A stretch of DNA of 64,000 nucleotides from Microbacterium sp. Leaf159 (GTDB taxonomy: Bacteria; Actinomycetota; Actinomycetes; Actinomycetales; Microbacteriaceae). Under the pieces are notes generated by a model. The model was given only the letters and a program-made list of their open reading frames with translations. It was not told the DNA's origin and ran no database searches. Position numbers and translations under genes: made by a program. Positions 35,207 to 44,205 of the stretch are shown piece after piece; the first letter of the stretch is position 1; each line of letters starts with the position of its first letter. The DNA lies in contig NZ_LMOU01000002.1 of assembly GCF_001423615.1 (NCBI RefSeq), positions 191,573-255,572 of the forward strand. The letters run 5' to 3'.

Positions 35207-36844
35207 TCAGTGATCCGTCGCCTTCTCGGCACCGAACCCGGTGAGGGAGCGCACCTCCATCTCCGCCGCGAGCGTCGGCGACTCCTTCTGCCGACTCGTC
35301 ATCGTGCCGAGCCAACCGAGGAAGAATCCGAGAGGTATCGAGACGATGCCGGGGTTGTTCATCGGCCAGAGCACGATGTCGATCCCGGGGATCATCGACG
35401 TGGGCGACCCCGAGAACACCGGCGACAGCACGATCAGGATGATCGCCGCAGCGAGCCCGCCGTACATGCTCCACACCGCACCCCGGGTGTTGAAGCGACG
35501 CCAGAACAACGAGTAGAGAATGGTCGGCAGATTCGCCGACGCGGCGACGGCGAACGCCAGTGCGACGAGGAAGGCGATGTTCTGCCCCTGCGCGCCGATG
35601 CCGCCGACGATCGCCAGGATGCCGATCACGACCACCGTGCGTCGCGCGACCCGCACCTCGCCGTTCGGGTCGGGCTCGACGGCGTTGCCCGCCGCATCCT
35701 TCCGGCCCTTCTGGATCACGTTCGCGTAGATGTCATGCGCGAACGACGCCGCTGCCGTGATCGTGAGCCCCGCCACGACGGCGAGGATCGTCGCGAAGGC
35801 GACGGCCGAGATGAACCCCAGCAGCACGGGGCCGCCGAGGTACAGCGCGAGGAGCGGAGCTGCCGAGTTCGGCCCACCGGGAGCCGCCGCGATGACATCG
35901 GCCCCGACGAGTGCGCCGGCACCGTAGCCGAGCACGAGCGTCAGCAGGTAGAAGCCGCCGATGAGCCAGATGGCCCAGACCACCGAGCGGCGGGCCTCCT
36001 TGGCGGTGGGCACCGTGTAGAAGCGCATCAGCACGTGCGGGAGTCCGGCCGTTCCGAGCACGAGAGCCATGCCCAGCGACAGGAAGTCCCAGGGGTTCGC
36101 ACCGTACTGCAGGCCCGGTCCGAGGATCGCGTCACCCTTGTCGGAGTTGGCGACAGCAGCTTCGAGCAGCGTGTTCAGGCTGAAACCGTTGATCGCGAGC
36201 ACCCAGATCGTCATCGCGATGGCGCCGCCGATGAGCAGGAACGCCTTCACGATCTGCACCCACGTGGTTCCCTTCATGCCGCCGATGAGCACGTAGACGA
36301 TCATCAGCACACCGACCACCGCGATCACGATCGACTGGCCGATCCGGCCGTCGATGCCGAGCAGCAGCGACACCAGTCCTCCGGCGCCCGCCATCTGCGC
36401 GAGCAGATAGAAGAAGCAGACGGCGAGCGTGGTGATGGCCGCGGCCATGCGCACGGGCCGTTGCTTGAGGCGGAACGACAGCACGTCGGCCATGGTGAAC
36501 TTGCCGGTGTTGCGCATGAGTTCGGCGACGAGGAGCAGAGCGACCAACCAGGCCACGAGGAACCCGATCGAGTACAGGAAGCCGTCGTACCCGTTGATCG
36601 CGATCGCCCCGCAGATGCCGAGGAACGACGCTGCGGACAGGTAGTCGCCGGCGATGGCGAAGCCGTTCTGCGGGCCGGTGAACGATCGCCCTGCCGCGTA
36701 GTAGTCGGCCGCCGTCTTGTTGTTGCGGCTCGCGCGGATCACGATGAAGAGCGTCACCGCGACGAATGCGACGAAGATCGAGATGTTGAGCACCGGATTG
36801 CTCTCGACCGCGAGTTCCTCTGCGGCGAAATGGACGACGTTCAT
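35207..36844 (-). CDS. actP: Cation/acetate symporter (SSS family)
   Basis: A 545-residue sodium:solute symporter with about 13 membrane helices. Motifs include ADYYAAGRSFTGPQNGFAIAGDYLSAASFLGICG near the N-terminus (core: GFAIAGDYLSAASFLG), WVQIVKAFLLIGGA, FYTVPTAKEARRSV and AVVAGLTITAAASFAHDIY. These are typical of ActP/MctC acetate permeases driven by Na+ or H+. It overlaps the DUF485 gene by 4 bases; that partner is typical for ActP. A GAF-LuxR regulator is divergent and may control it. Confidence 0.92.
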   Translation of the reverse strand: MNVVHFAAEELAVESNPVLNISIFVAFVAVTLFIVIRASRNNKTAADYYAAGRSFTGPQNGFAIAGDYLSAASFLGICGAIAINGYDGFLYSIGFLVAWLVALLLVAELMRNTGKFTMADVLSFRLKQRPVRMAAAITTLAVCFFYLLAQMAGAGGLVSLLLGIDGRIGQSIVIAVVGVLMIVYVLIGGMKGTTWVQIVKAFLLIGGAIAMTIWVLAINGFSLNTLLEAAVANSDKGDAILGPGLQYGANPWDFLSLGMALVLGTAGLPHVLMRFYTVPTAKEARRSVVWAIWLIGGFYLLTLVLGYGAGALVGADVIAAAPGGPNSAAPLLALYLGGPVLLGFISAVAFATILAVVAGLTITAAASFAHDIYANVIQKGRKDAAGNAVEPDPNGEVRVARRTVVVIGILAIVGGIGAQGQNIAFLVALAFAVAASANLPTILYSLFWRRFNTRGAVWSMYGGLAAAIILIVLSPVFSGSPTSMIPGIDIVLWPMNNPGIVSIPLGFFLGWLGTMTSRQKESPTLAAEMEVRSLTGFGAEKATDH

Positions 36845-37188
36845 GCGTCGGCCTGCGCCTTCTCGAGTTCTTCACGGATCTCGGTGGCGATCGGATCGAG
36901 CTTCCGATTGGCGAAAGCGACGTATCCCATCGTGATCGCGAACGTCGTGACGAATTGTCCGAGCCCCATCAGGAGCCCGACCGTGATATCGCCCCATACC
37001 CGCTGCGACATGAAATCCGTCGCGAATGCCGCGAGCAGGACATAGACGAAATACCAGATGAGGAAGAATGCCGCGAGCGGGAAGATGAACGAACGCTGGG
37101 TCTTCTTCAGCTCTCGGAATCGTGGCGATTCCTCGACGGCGATGTAGTCGATCGCTCCTGCCCGATCGGCAGGTGAATGGTCGGTCAT
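36841..37188 (-). CDS. DUF485 membrane protein, partner of the acetate symporter
   Basis: The ATG at 37188 has AAGGAGGCCCC upstream and gives 115 residues. It has the DUF485 pattern with two helices (SFIFPLAAFFLIWYFVYVLL and VGLLMGLGQFVTTFAITMGY), preceded by FRELKKTQR and followed by an acidic helix. In E. coli (YjcH) and actinobacteria this family is encoded just before actP. It probably assists assembly or stability of the symporter (inference from context). Confidence 0.9.
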   Translation of the reverse strand: MTDHSPADRAGAIDYIAVEESPRFRELKKTQRSFIFPLAAFFLIWYFVYVLLAAFATDFMSQRVWGDITVGLLMGLGQFVTTFAITMGYVAFANRKLDPIATEIREELEKAQADA

Positions 37189-37297
37189 GGGGCCTCCTTG
37201 CCTCATGGTCTACGGCTCGCCCTCGTGTGCCGGGCGAATGGTAGGGTCGACGCTACGAAACGGGGAACAGGGCCGTCACCCCCGAAAGTAGGTAGTC

Positions 37298-38155
37298 GTG
37301 AGCACGACGACAGGGATGGAATCCGAGACCGAGCTCGTCGCCAGAGCGGTGCGCGAGCTCGCTCAGCGCACCCGATTCCCCGTCGCGTTCGGAGGCCTGA
37401 TCGACGAGGGCGTGGTCAGCGTCACGAGCATCGTCGGCAATCGCACCCACAGTCTCGACGGCCTCAGGGTGCGGCCGGAGCGCGGGCTCGGCGGGCGGGC
37501 GATGATCGAGCTCCGTCCTCGCATGACCAACGACTACGGCTCCTCGCAGCAGATCACCCACGACTACGACGTCTTCGTGCTCGGCGAGGGACTCCGGACC
37601 CTCCTGGCGCTGCCCATCGTGGTGAGCGGGCGCCCCCGCGGCGTGCTCTACGCCGGCGCCTGGGAGAAGACGCCCGTCGGCGGTGTCACGACCGCCCCCG
37701 CGATGCAGGTCGCGCAGTCCGTCGCGGAGGAGCTCCGCATCCGTGACGAGGTGGACCGGCGTCTGCGCTCCGTCTCCCCGGGCCCCGAATCCGTCGCCCC
37801 GCGCCAGCGCGAGGAGCTGCGCGAGAGCTTCGCCGAGCTCCGCAGCATCGCGGCATCGGTGGGTGACGCCGAGCTGCGGGCGCGCATCGCCCAGGTCGAG
37901 CGCCGACTCGTGCTGCTCGCGGAGGACGCCGTCGCACCTTCGACCGGCCCTGTCCCCACCGTCCACCTCTCCCGCCGGGAGACCGATGTGCTCGCGTGCG
38001 CCGCCCTGGGAGCGACCAACGCCGAGATCGCCGGCCAGCTCGGACTGCGCGAGGGAACGGTCAAGGCGTACCTCGGCACCGCGATGTCGAAGCTCGATGC
38101 GTCGACCCGTCATGCCGCCGTGACGAAGGCACGCCGCGCCGGCCTCCTTCCCTGA
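37298..38155 (+). CDS. LuxR-type regulator with N-terminal GAF domain
   Basis: The GTG at 37298 (an ATG at 37316 is possible) gives 285 residues. The N-terminal 145 residues resemble a GAF domain (FPVAFGGLIDEGVVSV, GLGGRAMIELRPRMTNDYG, LRTLLALPIVVSGRPRGVLY). A helical linker is followed by a LuxR helix-turn-helix (LSRRETDVLACAALGATNAEIAGQLGLREGTVKAYL, read as two halves; key part TNAEIAGQLGLREGTVKAYL). It is divergent from the DUF485-actP operon, a common arrangement suggesting control of acetate uptake. Confidence 0.85.
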   Translation: MSTTTGMESETELVARAVRELAQRTRFPVAFGGLIDEGVVSVTSIVGNRTHSLDGLRVRPERGLGGRAMIELRPRMTNDYGSSQQITHDYDVFVLGEGLRTLLALPIVVSGRPRGVLYAGAWEKTPVGGVTTAPAMQVAQSVAEELRIRDEVDRRLRSVSPGPESVAPRQREELRESFAELRSIAASVGDAELRARIAQVERRLVLLAEDAVAPSTGPVPTVHLSRRETDVLACAALGATNAEIAGQLGLREGTVKAYLGTAMSKLDASTRHAAVTKARRAGLLP

Positions 38156-38246
38156 GCGGCCGCCCGAACACGACGAGCAGCCGGCACTGCACAGTCACTG
38201 CCCAGAACGGGTGGCTAGCATGGATACTGGTCGGTGAACCCCGGCC

Positions 38247-38299
38247 CCGGACGAGGCAGACCAGTACCCGGTGAGCGAAAAGACTGGTCCGAAAGGACC
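38247..38299 (+). promoter_or_regulatory. Guanidine-III (ykkC-III) riboswitch with RBS-sequestering platform
   Basis: CCGGACGAGG (38247-38256) and CCCGG (38267-38271) match the conserved pseudoknot parts of guanidine-III. The P1 stem is GACCAGT (38259-38265) with ACTGGTC (38283-38289). The 3' strand of P1 can instead join GGTCC (38286-38290) to GGACC (38295-38299), forming a 5-bp hairpin that hides the GAAAGGA ribosome site just before the gdx ATG (38303). Ligand binding would favour P1 and free the ribosome site. The downstream gene encodes a guanidinium exporter, which fits. Confidence 0.88.
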
Positions 38300-38302
38300 G
38301 TC

Positions 38303-38629
38303 ATGTCGTGGATCGTGCTGATCGCATCCGGAGTCCTCGAGGCCGTCTGGGCCACCGCCCTGGGCAAATCCGAGGGACTCACCAAGCTCTGGCCGAGCGT
38401 CGTCTTCGTCGGCGGGCTGATCCTCTCGATGATCGGGCTCGCTTTCGCGATGCGCGAGATCTCGACCGGGACCGCGTATGCCGTCTGGGTCGGCATCGGC
38501 GCCACGCTCACGGTCGTGTGGGCGATGGTCACCGGCGACAGCGATATCTCCTGGCCGCGGATTCTGCTGCTGCTCGGACTGGTCGGATGCATCGTCGGAC
38601 TGAAACTGATCGACCCCGGACACGAATAA
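38303..38629 (+). CDS. Guanidinium exporter of the SMR family (SugE/Gdx)
   Basis: The ATG at 38303 follows GAAAGGACCGTC and gives 108 residues with four membrane helices, the SMR length. The conserved Glu in TM1 (SGVLEAVWATALGKSEGLTK, about residue 13) is present, and GTAYAVWVGIGATLTVVWAM is the Gdx-type TM3/loop. The sequence fits the SugE/Gdx subtype rather than EmrE. It likely exports guanidinium in exchange for protons. The upstream guanidine-III riboswitch supports this assignment directly. Confidence 0.92.
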   Translation: MSWIVLIASGVLEAVWATALGKSEGLTKLWPSVVFVGGLILSMIGLAFAMREISTGTAYAVWVGIGATLTVVWAMVTGDSDISWPRILLLLGLVGCIVGLKLIDPGHE

Positions 38630-38659
38630 ACACGCGACCCGGTCTCGAATAGCGTGTCG

Positions 38660-38706
38660 CAATTCTTCTCGCCACGGTAATGTCATTTCCATGGCGAGAA
38701 GAATTG
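38660..38706. repeat. 15-bp perfect inverted repeat over the lsr2 start
   Basis: CAATTCTTCTCGCCA (38660-38674) is repeated inverted as TGGCGAGAAGAATTG (38692-38706) with a 17-base spacer. The right arm begins inside the lsr2 ATG (38691-38693). A -10-like TAATGT (38678-38683) lies in the spacer, so the left arm falls between -35 and -10. It may be an operator, a cruciform, or an mRNA hairpin if transcription starts further upstream. Confidence 0.8.
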
Positions 38707-39035
38707 TGCACCAGCTGGTCGATGACATCGACGGATCCGTACTCGAGGTCGGCGAGGGCGAGACCGTTCATTTCTCGCTCAACGGCGCATCGTATGAGAT
38801 CGATCTGAATACCGCTCACGCAGAGGAATTGCGCAAGGCATTCGAGCCCTACATCTCGGCCGGGCGCCGGGCGGGCTCGTCGAGTGCGGTGCGCTCTGCG
38901 GCTCCGAGAAAGCGTCCAGGACGCAATCCCGAGGTCGCCGCCATCCGCGCCTGGGCGAACGACAACGGCTACACGCTGTCGGAGCGGGGCCGCATTCCGG
39001 CACCCGTCGTCGAGGCGTACAACGCCGCGCACTGA
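38691..39035 (+). CDS. lsr2: Lsr2-family nucleoid-associated protein
   Basis: A 114-residue xenogeneic silencer of actinobacteria. The N-terminal dimerisation domain is ARRIVHQLVDDIDGSVLEVG with VHFSLNGASYEIDL. A basic linker (APRKRPGRNPEV) leads to the C-terminal DNA-binding domain AIRAWANDNGYTLSERGRIP with the RGR AT-hook-like motif that inserts in AT-rich minor grooves. The ATG lies within a 15-bp inverted repeat and may be leaderless (TAATGT 8 bases upstream). Autoregulation is plausible. Confidence 0.93.
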   Translation: MARRIVHQLVDDIDGSVLEVGEGETVHFSLNGASYEIDLNTAHAEELRKAFEPYISAGRRAGSSSAVRSAAPRKRPGRNPEVAAIRAWANDNGYTLSERGRIPAPVVEAYNAAH

Positions 39036-39036
39036 C

Positions 39037-39681
39037 TCACTCGGAGGACACGACTCCGGCCTGGGCCCACGGCTCATCCCGGAGCGTGATCTCCTGCGCC
39101 ATGTCCGACAGGAATCGGATGACGACATCGCGCTCTTCCGGCGTGAGTCGTGCCGCCGAATAGAAGCGCTTGGCCTGCTGACGACCGACGGTCTCCATCG
39201 CCGCCTGGCGCGTCTCGGGCGTGATCGTGATGGCGAGCGCGCGTCGATCGGTCGGATGCGGTGCACGACGGATGTGCCCGCCCTTCTCGAGACGGTCGAG
39301 GAGCTTGGTGGTCGACGCTGTCGAGATGCCGAGGTGGGTGGCGATGCCGCCCGGTGTCGCCGTCGCTCCCTTGTTGGCGCACACGATCAGATAGTGCAGC
39401 GCTCGCATGTCGGTCTCATTGAGCTGCATGTAGCGCCTCGACGCGAGGGACAGCTTCTGCTCGGCATCCCTCAGATCACCGAGCGCGCCCATCACCAGAG
39501 CGATCTGACGCAGGTCTTCTTCCGCCACACCTGATCGATCGATCAGCACACTGCGAGGGTCGCTCGATTCGACGTCGTAGATCGCCGCATGAGCGAGCCC
39601 GTCGGGCGAGCGCGAGCCTCGGTCCGCGAGCACGTCCGACGCCCCGATCCCCCGGGGACTGGCGCCAGATCCGTTGTCCAT
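39037..39681 (-). CDS. MarR-family regulator, probable repressor of the carotenoid operon (CrtR-like)
   Basis: A 214-residue regulator; a long N-terminal extension of about 45 residues precedes the MarR winged helix. Domain signs are LNETDMRALHYLIVCANKG, GIATHLGISTASTTKLLDRLEKGGHI and RRAPHPTDRRALAITITPET. It is divergent from idi-crtE, as in Corynebacterium glutamicum, where the MarR-type CrtR represses crtE and responds to geranylgeranyl diphosphate. The same control here is inference from gene order and family. Confidence 0.85.
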   Translation of the reverse strand: MDNGSGASPRGIGASDVLADRGSRSPDGLAHAAIYDVESSDPRSVLIDRSGVAEEDLRQIALVMGALGDLRDAEQKLSLASRRYMQLNETDMRALHYLIVCANKGATATPGGIATHLGISTASTTKLLDRLEKGGHIRRAPHPTDRRALAITITPETRQAAMETVGRQQAKRFYSAARLTPEERDVVIRFLSDMAQEITLRDEPWAQAGVVSSE

Positions 39682-39724
39682 GCCATCATGCTACACACCA
39701 TTGGATTCATGTTATGTTGATTAT

Positions 39725-39735
39725 TAGCTAAGCTA
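39725..39735. promoter_or_regulatory. Palindrome in the MarR/idi divergent promoter
   Basis: TAGCT-A-AGCTA (39725-39735) is a perfect 11-base palindrome, 23 bases before the idi start codon. The surrounding 60 bases are unusually AT-rich for this genome, typical of a promoter. It is a candidate MarR operator; the exact boundaries are uncertain. Confidence 0.45.
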
Positions 39736-39757
39736 GCGAAATCGAGGAGGTTCCCCG

Positions 39758-40279
39758 TTGGATGAGGTCACCCTCCTTTCCTCGGATGGCGTCGCGATCG
39801 GCGTGATCGCGAAAGACGCGGTGCACACGACGGACACCCCCCTGCATCTGGCGTTCTCCTGCCACGTGCTCAACAGAGACGGCCTCCTCCTGGTGACGCG
39901 TCGGGCACTGGCGAAGCGCACGTGGCCCGGCGTCTGGACCAACAGCTTCTGCGGTCACCCTCGCCCTGGCGAGGACATGACGGAGGCCGTGCGACGCCGA
40001 GCCCTCGATGAGCTCGGCCTCCGCATCACGGACCTCTCCCTCGTGCTTCCCGACTACCGATACCGCGCCGTGGACGCGAGCGGGATCGTCGAGAACGAGA
40101 TCTGCCCGGTGCACGTCGCCGTCGCCGACGGACCGCTCTCCCCCGACCCCGACGAGGTCGCCGAATGGGCGTGGGTCGACCCGGCCGAGTTCGCGGCTGC
40201 CGTCACCGCCGCCCCCTTCGCATTCAGCCCCTGGCTGGTGGAGCAGCTCCCCCGGCTGCGCGAGCTCGGGGCGGTATGA
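39758..40279 (+). CDS. idi: Isopentenyl-diphosphate delta-isomerase (type 1)
   Basis: The start is a TTG at 39758, seven bases after GAGGAGG; it gives 173 residues. The Nudix-type enzyme has NSFCGHPRPGED with the catalytic Cys (about residue 67), the Nudix-like helix AVRRRALDELGLRI, and the acidic VENEICPVHV with the second catalytic residue. It interconverts IPP and DMAPP, supplying precursors for carotenoids. It opens the operon and overlaps crtE by 4 bases (ATGA). Confidence 0.93.
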   Translation: MDEVTLLSSDGVAIGVIAKDAVHTTDTPLHLAFSCHVLNRDGLLLVTRRALAKRTWPGVWTNSFCGHPRPGEDMTEAVRRRALDELGLRITDLSLVLPDYRYRAVDASGIVENEICPVHVAVADGPLSPDPDEVAEWAWVDPAEFAAAVTAAPFAFSPWLVEQLPRLRELGAV

Positions 40280-41361
40280 CCGTGGCACCCACGGCGATCC
40301 GAGAAGAGATGAGCACGCGGGTCGAAGAGGTTCTGCGGCAGCGCTTCGCCCTCCACTGCGAGAATGCGGAGACCTACGGCGCGGAGTTCGCCGCCCTCTG
40401 GCGGGCGACGGCAGACCATGCGCTCGGCGGCAAGCTCGTGCGGCCGCGGCTGCTCCTCGACATCCACCGGGCACTCGCCCCCGATATGGGCGCCGAGCCG
40501 AGCATCGCCGCTGTGGACATCGCCACGCACCTCGAGCTTCTGCACTATGCCTTCCTCCTGCACGACGACGTGATCGACGGAGACCTGACCCGACGCAAGC
40601 GGCCCAACCTGATCGGCGAGCTCGCGGCGGCAAGCCCGGGGTCGACGGAGGAGGATTCGCTGCACTGGGCGAGATCGAGCGCGATCCTCATGGGCGACCT
40701 GCTGCTCTCGGCGGCGATCATGGGGTTCGCCCGTGCGGATGTGCCCGCGCATGCGCGGGGACGCCTTCTCGATCTGGTCGAGCGGACGATCCTCGAAACC
40801 GTCGCCGGCGAGCACACCGATGTCGCCCTGAGCCACGGCATCATCGCCTCAGACGTCGACACCGTGCTCACGATGAGCGTGTACAAGACCGCGACCTACT
40901 CGTTCTCCCTCCCGCTTCGGGCTGCCGCGTTGCTCGCAGGAAGCTCGGTGTCGGCGGAGGAGACGCTGCATGCCGTCGGACGCCACCTCGGCCTGGCGTA
41001 TCAGCTGCAGGACGACCTCCTCTGCGTGTTCGGCGACCATCGCACGCACGGCAAGGATGCTTTCTCCGACCTGCGCGAGGGCAAGGAGACCGCGATCATC
41101 GCGTTCGCCCGGTCGACGAGTGCCTGGCCCCGCATCGAACGGCGCTTCGGGTCGGCAGACCTGAGCCTGAACGATGCCACCGAGATCCGCGACCTTCTCC
41201 GCGAGTGCGGCGCGGAGCGATTCGTGGTCGGCCTGATCGGCGACCAGCTGGATGCCGTCTACGCACTGCTCTCCGAAGCGGAGCTCGCCGGGGAGATCAG
41301 CGCGGACGCCGCGCGGTCGATCCTGGTCTCCGCATCCCGTCTCGAAGGCCGACAGTCGTGA
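40276..41361 (+). CDS. crtE: Geranylgeranyl diphosphate synthase
   Basis: The ATG at 40276 overlaps the idi stop and gives 361 residues. Polyprenyl synthase marks are GGKLVRPRLLLDIH, the first Asp-rich motif in LLHDDVIDGDLTRRKRPN, and the second in YQLQDDLLCVFGDHRTHGKD. It condenses IPP with allylic diphosphates to GGPP, the substrate of phytoene synthase. The chain-length determinants are not judged here. Its stop overlaps the next GTG. Confidence 0.9.
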   Translation: MTVAPTAIREEMSTRVEEVLRQRFALHCENAETYGAEFAALWRATADHALGGKLVRPRLLLDIHRALAPDMGAEPSIAAVDIATHLELLHYAFLLHDDVIDGDLTRRKRPNLIGELAAASPGSTEEDSLHWARSSAILMGDLLLSAAIMGFARADVPAHARGRLLDLVERTILETVAGEHTDVALSHGIIASDVDTVLTMSVYKTATYSFSLPLRAAALLAGSSVSAEETLHAVGRHLGLAYQLQDDLLCVFGDHRTHGKDAFSDLREGKETAIIAFARSTSAWPRIERRFGSADLSLNDATEIRDLLRECGAERFVVGLIGDQLDAVYALLSEAELAGEISADAARSILVSASRLEGRQS

Positions 41362-42263
41362 CCCCGCCGTCCAACGACGATCCGGGCGAGAGTCTGGGGC
41401 GCTTCAGTCGGGCCGCCGATACGGCATCCACCGAGGTGATCCGCACCTATTCCACGTCGTTCGGGCTCGCGACGCGCCTGCTCGGGCAGCGGCACCGGCA
41501 GCACGTGCGGAACATCTATGCCATGGTCCGCATCGCCGACGAGATCGTCGACGGCGTGGCCGCGCAGGCCGGTCTCGACGCCTCGGCACAGACCGAGGCG
41601 CTCGCCTCGTACGTCGCCGAGACCCACCGTTCGATGCGCGTCGGCTACAGCACCGACCTCGTGCTGCACGCGTTCGCGCGGACCGCGCGGGAGTGCGGTA
41701 TCGGCGAGGACCTGACCCAGCCGTTCTTCGACTCGATGGGCGCCGACATCGCGGATGCCACGGACTTCACCGCCTACGACGCCGAGGCGCACGAGCGCTA
41801 CGTCTACGGATCAGCCGAAGTGGTGGGACTGATGTGCCTCCGGGTGTTCCTGCGAGATGAGACCCGCACCGACAAGGAGCACGAGATCCTCGAGCACGGA
41901 GCCCGCCAGCTCGGCGCGGCCTTTCAGAACGTCAACTTCCTCCGCGATCTCGCCGACGACACCGAGCGTCTGCAGCGCGGATACCTCGGAGAATCGGGCC
42001 TCCTCAGCGATGCCGACCGAGATGCCTGGGTGCGCACGATCTCGACGCAGCTCGACGACGCCCGGCGCTCCATCCCGCTTCTGCCCAAGGATGCGCGCGC
42101 GGCCGTGCGCAGCGCTCAGGCTCTCTTCGAGTCGTTGACGCGACGCGTGGCCAAGACGCCCTCGGCCACCCTGTACGAGCGGAGGGTTCGCGTGCCCGAT
42201 CCCATCAAGGCCCTGCTCGCCGCACGATCGGTGCTCGTGACGGCCGTGGAGCGGGACCGATGA
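41358..42263 (+). CDS. crtB: Phytoene synthase
   Basis: The GTG at 41358 overlaps crtE (GTGA) and gives 301 residues. Squalene/phytoene synthase signatures are [12 protein letters not shown], the first Asp-rich motif [27 protein letters not shown] and the second motif [26 protein letters not shown] (core: [11 protein letters not shown]). It joins two GGPP molecules head to head to make phytoene. It overlaps crtI by 4 bases. Confidence 0.93.
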   Translation: MTPPSNDDPGESLGRFSRAADTASTEVIRTYSTSFGLATRLLGQRHRQHVRNIYAMVRIADEIVDGVAAQAGLDASAQTEALASYVAETHRSMRVGYSTDLVLHAFARTARECGIGEDLTQPFFDSMGADIADATDFTAYDAEAHERYVYGSAEVVGLMCLRVFLRDETRTDKEHEILEHGARQLGAAFQNVNFLRDLADDTERLQRGYLGESGLLSDADRDAWVRTISTQLDDARRSIPLLPKDARAAVRSAQALFESLTRRVAKTPSATLYERRVRVPDPIKALLAARSVLVTAVERDR

Positions 42264-43861
42264 GCCGGGTCGCCGTGATCGGCGCCGGAGTCGCGGGCCT
42301 CGCTGTCGCAGGTCTTCTCGCCAGGGACGGCCACGACGTGACCGTGTATGAGAAGAACAGCAGAGTCGGCGGGCGCGCGGGCACCATCGAGCGCGACGGC
42401 TTCCGATTCGACTCCGGGCCGTCGTGGTACCTCATGCCCGAGGTCTTCGGCCACTTCTTCGCGATGATGGGAACGTCGACCGAGGAGCAGCTCGATCTGA
42501 CGCTCCTCGACCCCGGATACCGCGTCTTCCAGGCACCGACCGCCGACGGCCGCCCGGCGCCGTCGGTCACCGTGCCCTCGGGGCGTGCGGAGGTGTCGCG
42601 CCTGTTCGAGTCGCGCGAGCCCGGCGCCGCGAAGGCTCTGGACGCGTACCTCGACTCGGCGCACGACGCACGCGTCATGGCGGAGCGGTACTTCCTCTAC
42701 AACCCGTTCACCCGGCTGCGCGGACTGATGACACCCGAGGTGCTGCGAGCGCTACCACGCCTGTTCACGCTGCTCGGCACACGCCTGCAGTCGTTCGCCG
42801 CCCGGCGTTTCCGCGATCCTGTGATCCGGCAGCTGCTGGGATACCCGGCCGTCTTCCTCGGCACGGACCCGCGCACGGCGCCCGCGATGTACCACCTCAT
42901 GAGCGCGCTCGATCTCGACGAGGGCGTCAGCTACCCGCAGGGCGGCTTCTGGCGGGTCGTCGAGCGCATCGCCGAACTCGCGGAGGGCGCGGGCGCACGG
43001 ATCCTGCTGGATGCCGACGTCACCGCGATCAGCACCGGCATCCGCTCCGGCACGCCGACCGTGACGGGCGTGGAATGGCGTGATGCCGACGGAGCCGCGC
43101 ACCGCGCGGACGCCGACATCGTGGTCTCCGGCGCCGACCTGCACCACACCGAGACGGCGCTGCTCCCGCCGCACCTGCGCACCTACCCAGACTCCTGGTG
43201 GCAGCGTCGCACGAGCGGGCCCGGTGCCGTGCTCGTGATGCTCGGCGTCCGCGGCTCCCTCCCCGAGCTCCCGCACCACTCCCTGTTCTTCACCGAGGAC
43301 TGGGATGCCAACTTCGACGCCATCTTCGGCGAGCGGCCCGTCATCCCCTCGCCCGCGTCGACCTACGTCTGCCGTCCGAGCGCGACCGACGACACTGTCG
43401 CGCCTGAGGGGCATGAGAACCTCTTCGTGCTGGTCCCCATCCCCGCCGACACCGAGCTCGGCGGCGGCGGATCCGACGGCGCAGGCTCGGACCGGATCGA
43501 AGAGGCGGCGGATGACGCGATCGACCAGATCTCGCAGTGGGCCGGCATCCCCGACCTTCGCGAACGCATCGTCGTCCGCGAGACGAAGGGCCCTGCGGAC
43601 TTCCGCGACGACTACAACTCCTGGCGGGGCGGCATGCTGGGACCCGCGCACATCCTGTCGCAGAGCGCGATGTTCCGCGCGCAGAACGCCTCGCGCCGGG
43701 TCTCGGGTCTCTACTACGCGGGCGCCACCACCGCGCCGGGGGTCGGCGTGCCGATGTGCCTCATCAGCGCCGAGATCGTGCTCAAGCGGATCCGCGGCGA
43801 TCATTCGTCAGGGCCCCTCGACGTCTCGGCCGTCGCCCCCGCCAAGAGCGGAACCGCGTGA
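42260..43861 (+). CDS. crtI: Phytoene desaturase
   Basis: A 533-residue FAD-dependent desaturase. The dinucleotide-binding motif is [20 protein letters not shown] at the N-terminus, followed by [20 protein letters not shown]. The C-terminal CrtI signature is [20 protein letters not shown]. It converts phytoene to lycopene in four desaturation steps at the membrane. An internal linker ([15 protein letters not shown]) is Gly-rich and may be a local insertion. Its stop shares a base with the next start (TGATG). Confidence 0.93.
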   Translation: MSRVAVIGAGVAGLAVAGLLARDGHDVTVYEKNSRVGGRAGTIERDGFRFDSGPSWYLMPEVFGHFFAMMGTSTEEQLDLTLLDPGYRVFQAPTADGRPAPSVTVPSGRAEVSRLFESREPGAAKALDAYLDSAHDARVMAERYFLYNPFTRLRGLMTPEVLRALPRLFTLLGTRLQSFAARRFRDPVIRQLLGYPAVFLGTDPRTAPAMYHLMSALDLDEGVSYPQGGFWRVVERIAELAEGAGARILLDADVTAISTGIRSGTPTVTGVEWRDADGAAHRADADIVVSGADLHHTETALLPPHLRTYPDSWWQRRTSGPGAVLVMLGVRGSLPELPHHSLFFTEDWDANFDAIFGERPVIPSPASTYVCRPSATDDTVAPEGHENLFVLVPIPADTELGGGGSDGAGSDRIEEAADDAIDQISQWAGIPDLRERIVVRETKGPADFRDDYNSWRGGMLGPAHILSQSAMFRAQNASRRVSGLYYAGATTAPGVGVPMCLISAEIVLKRIRGDHSSGPLDVSAVAPAKSGTA

Positions 43862-44205
43862 TGGGGTTCGTGTACCTGGCGCTCCTCCTCGTGACCCTCG
43901 GCTGCATGCTGCTGCTCGACCGGCGCTTCCGGCTGTTCTTCTGGCGCGACGCCGTCTCTGCATCCGTCGTGACGGTGACGGGACTCGCCTTCTTCCTGCT
44001 CTGGGATGTCGCCGGCATCGCCGGGGGGATCTTCTTCCGCGGTGAGGCCGCCGTGGCGACGGGTATCGTGCTGGCGCCCGAGCTGCCGATCGAGGAACCG
44101 GTGTTCCTGCTCTTCCTCGTCGTGTGCACCATGGTCGTCTACACGGGCGCAGTGCGCATCCTGTCGAGCACCCGCCGCCGCTCCGCCGTGGAGGAACCCT
44201 CATGA
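43861..44205 (+). CDS. crtYe: C50 carotenoid cyclase subunit (CrtYe type)
   Basis: A 114-residue membrane protein with three helices (LALLLVTLGCMLLLD, VVTVTGLAFFLLWD, VFLLFLVVCTMVVYTGAV) and the lycopene-cyclase-domain motif PIEEPVF. It forms a heterodimeric cyclase with the next gene product, acting on flavuxanthin-type C50 precursors. Overlaps: TGATG with crtI and ATGA with crtYf. The subscript (e/f, g/h or c/d) follows gene order in Corynebacterium and does not prove epsilon- versus gamma-cyclisation. Confidence 0.85.
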   Translation: MGFVYLALLLVTLGCMLLLDRRFRLFFWRDAVSASVVTVTGLAFFLLWDVAGIAGGIFFRGEAAVATGIVLAPELPIEEPVFLLFLVVCTMVVYTGAVRILSSTRRRSAVEEPS

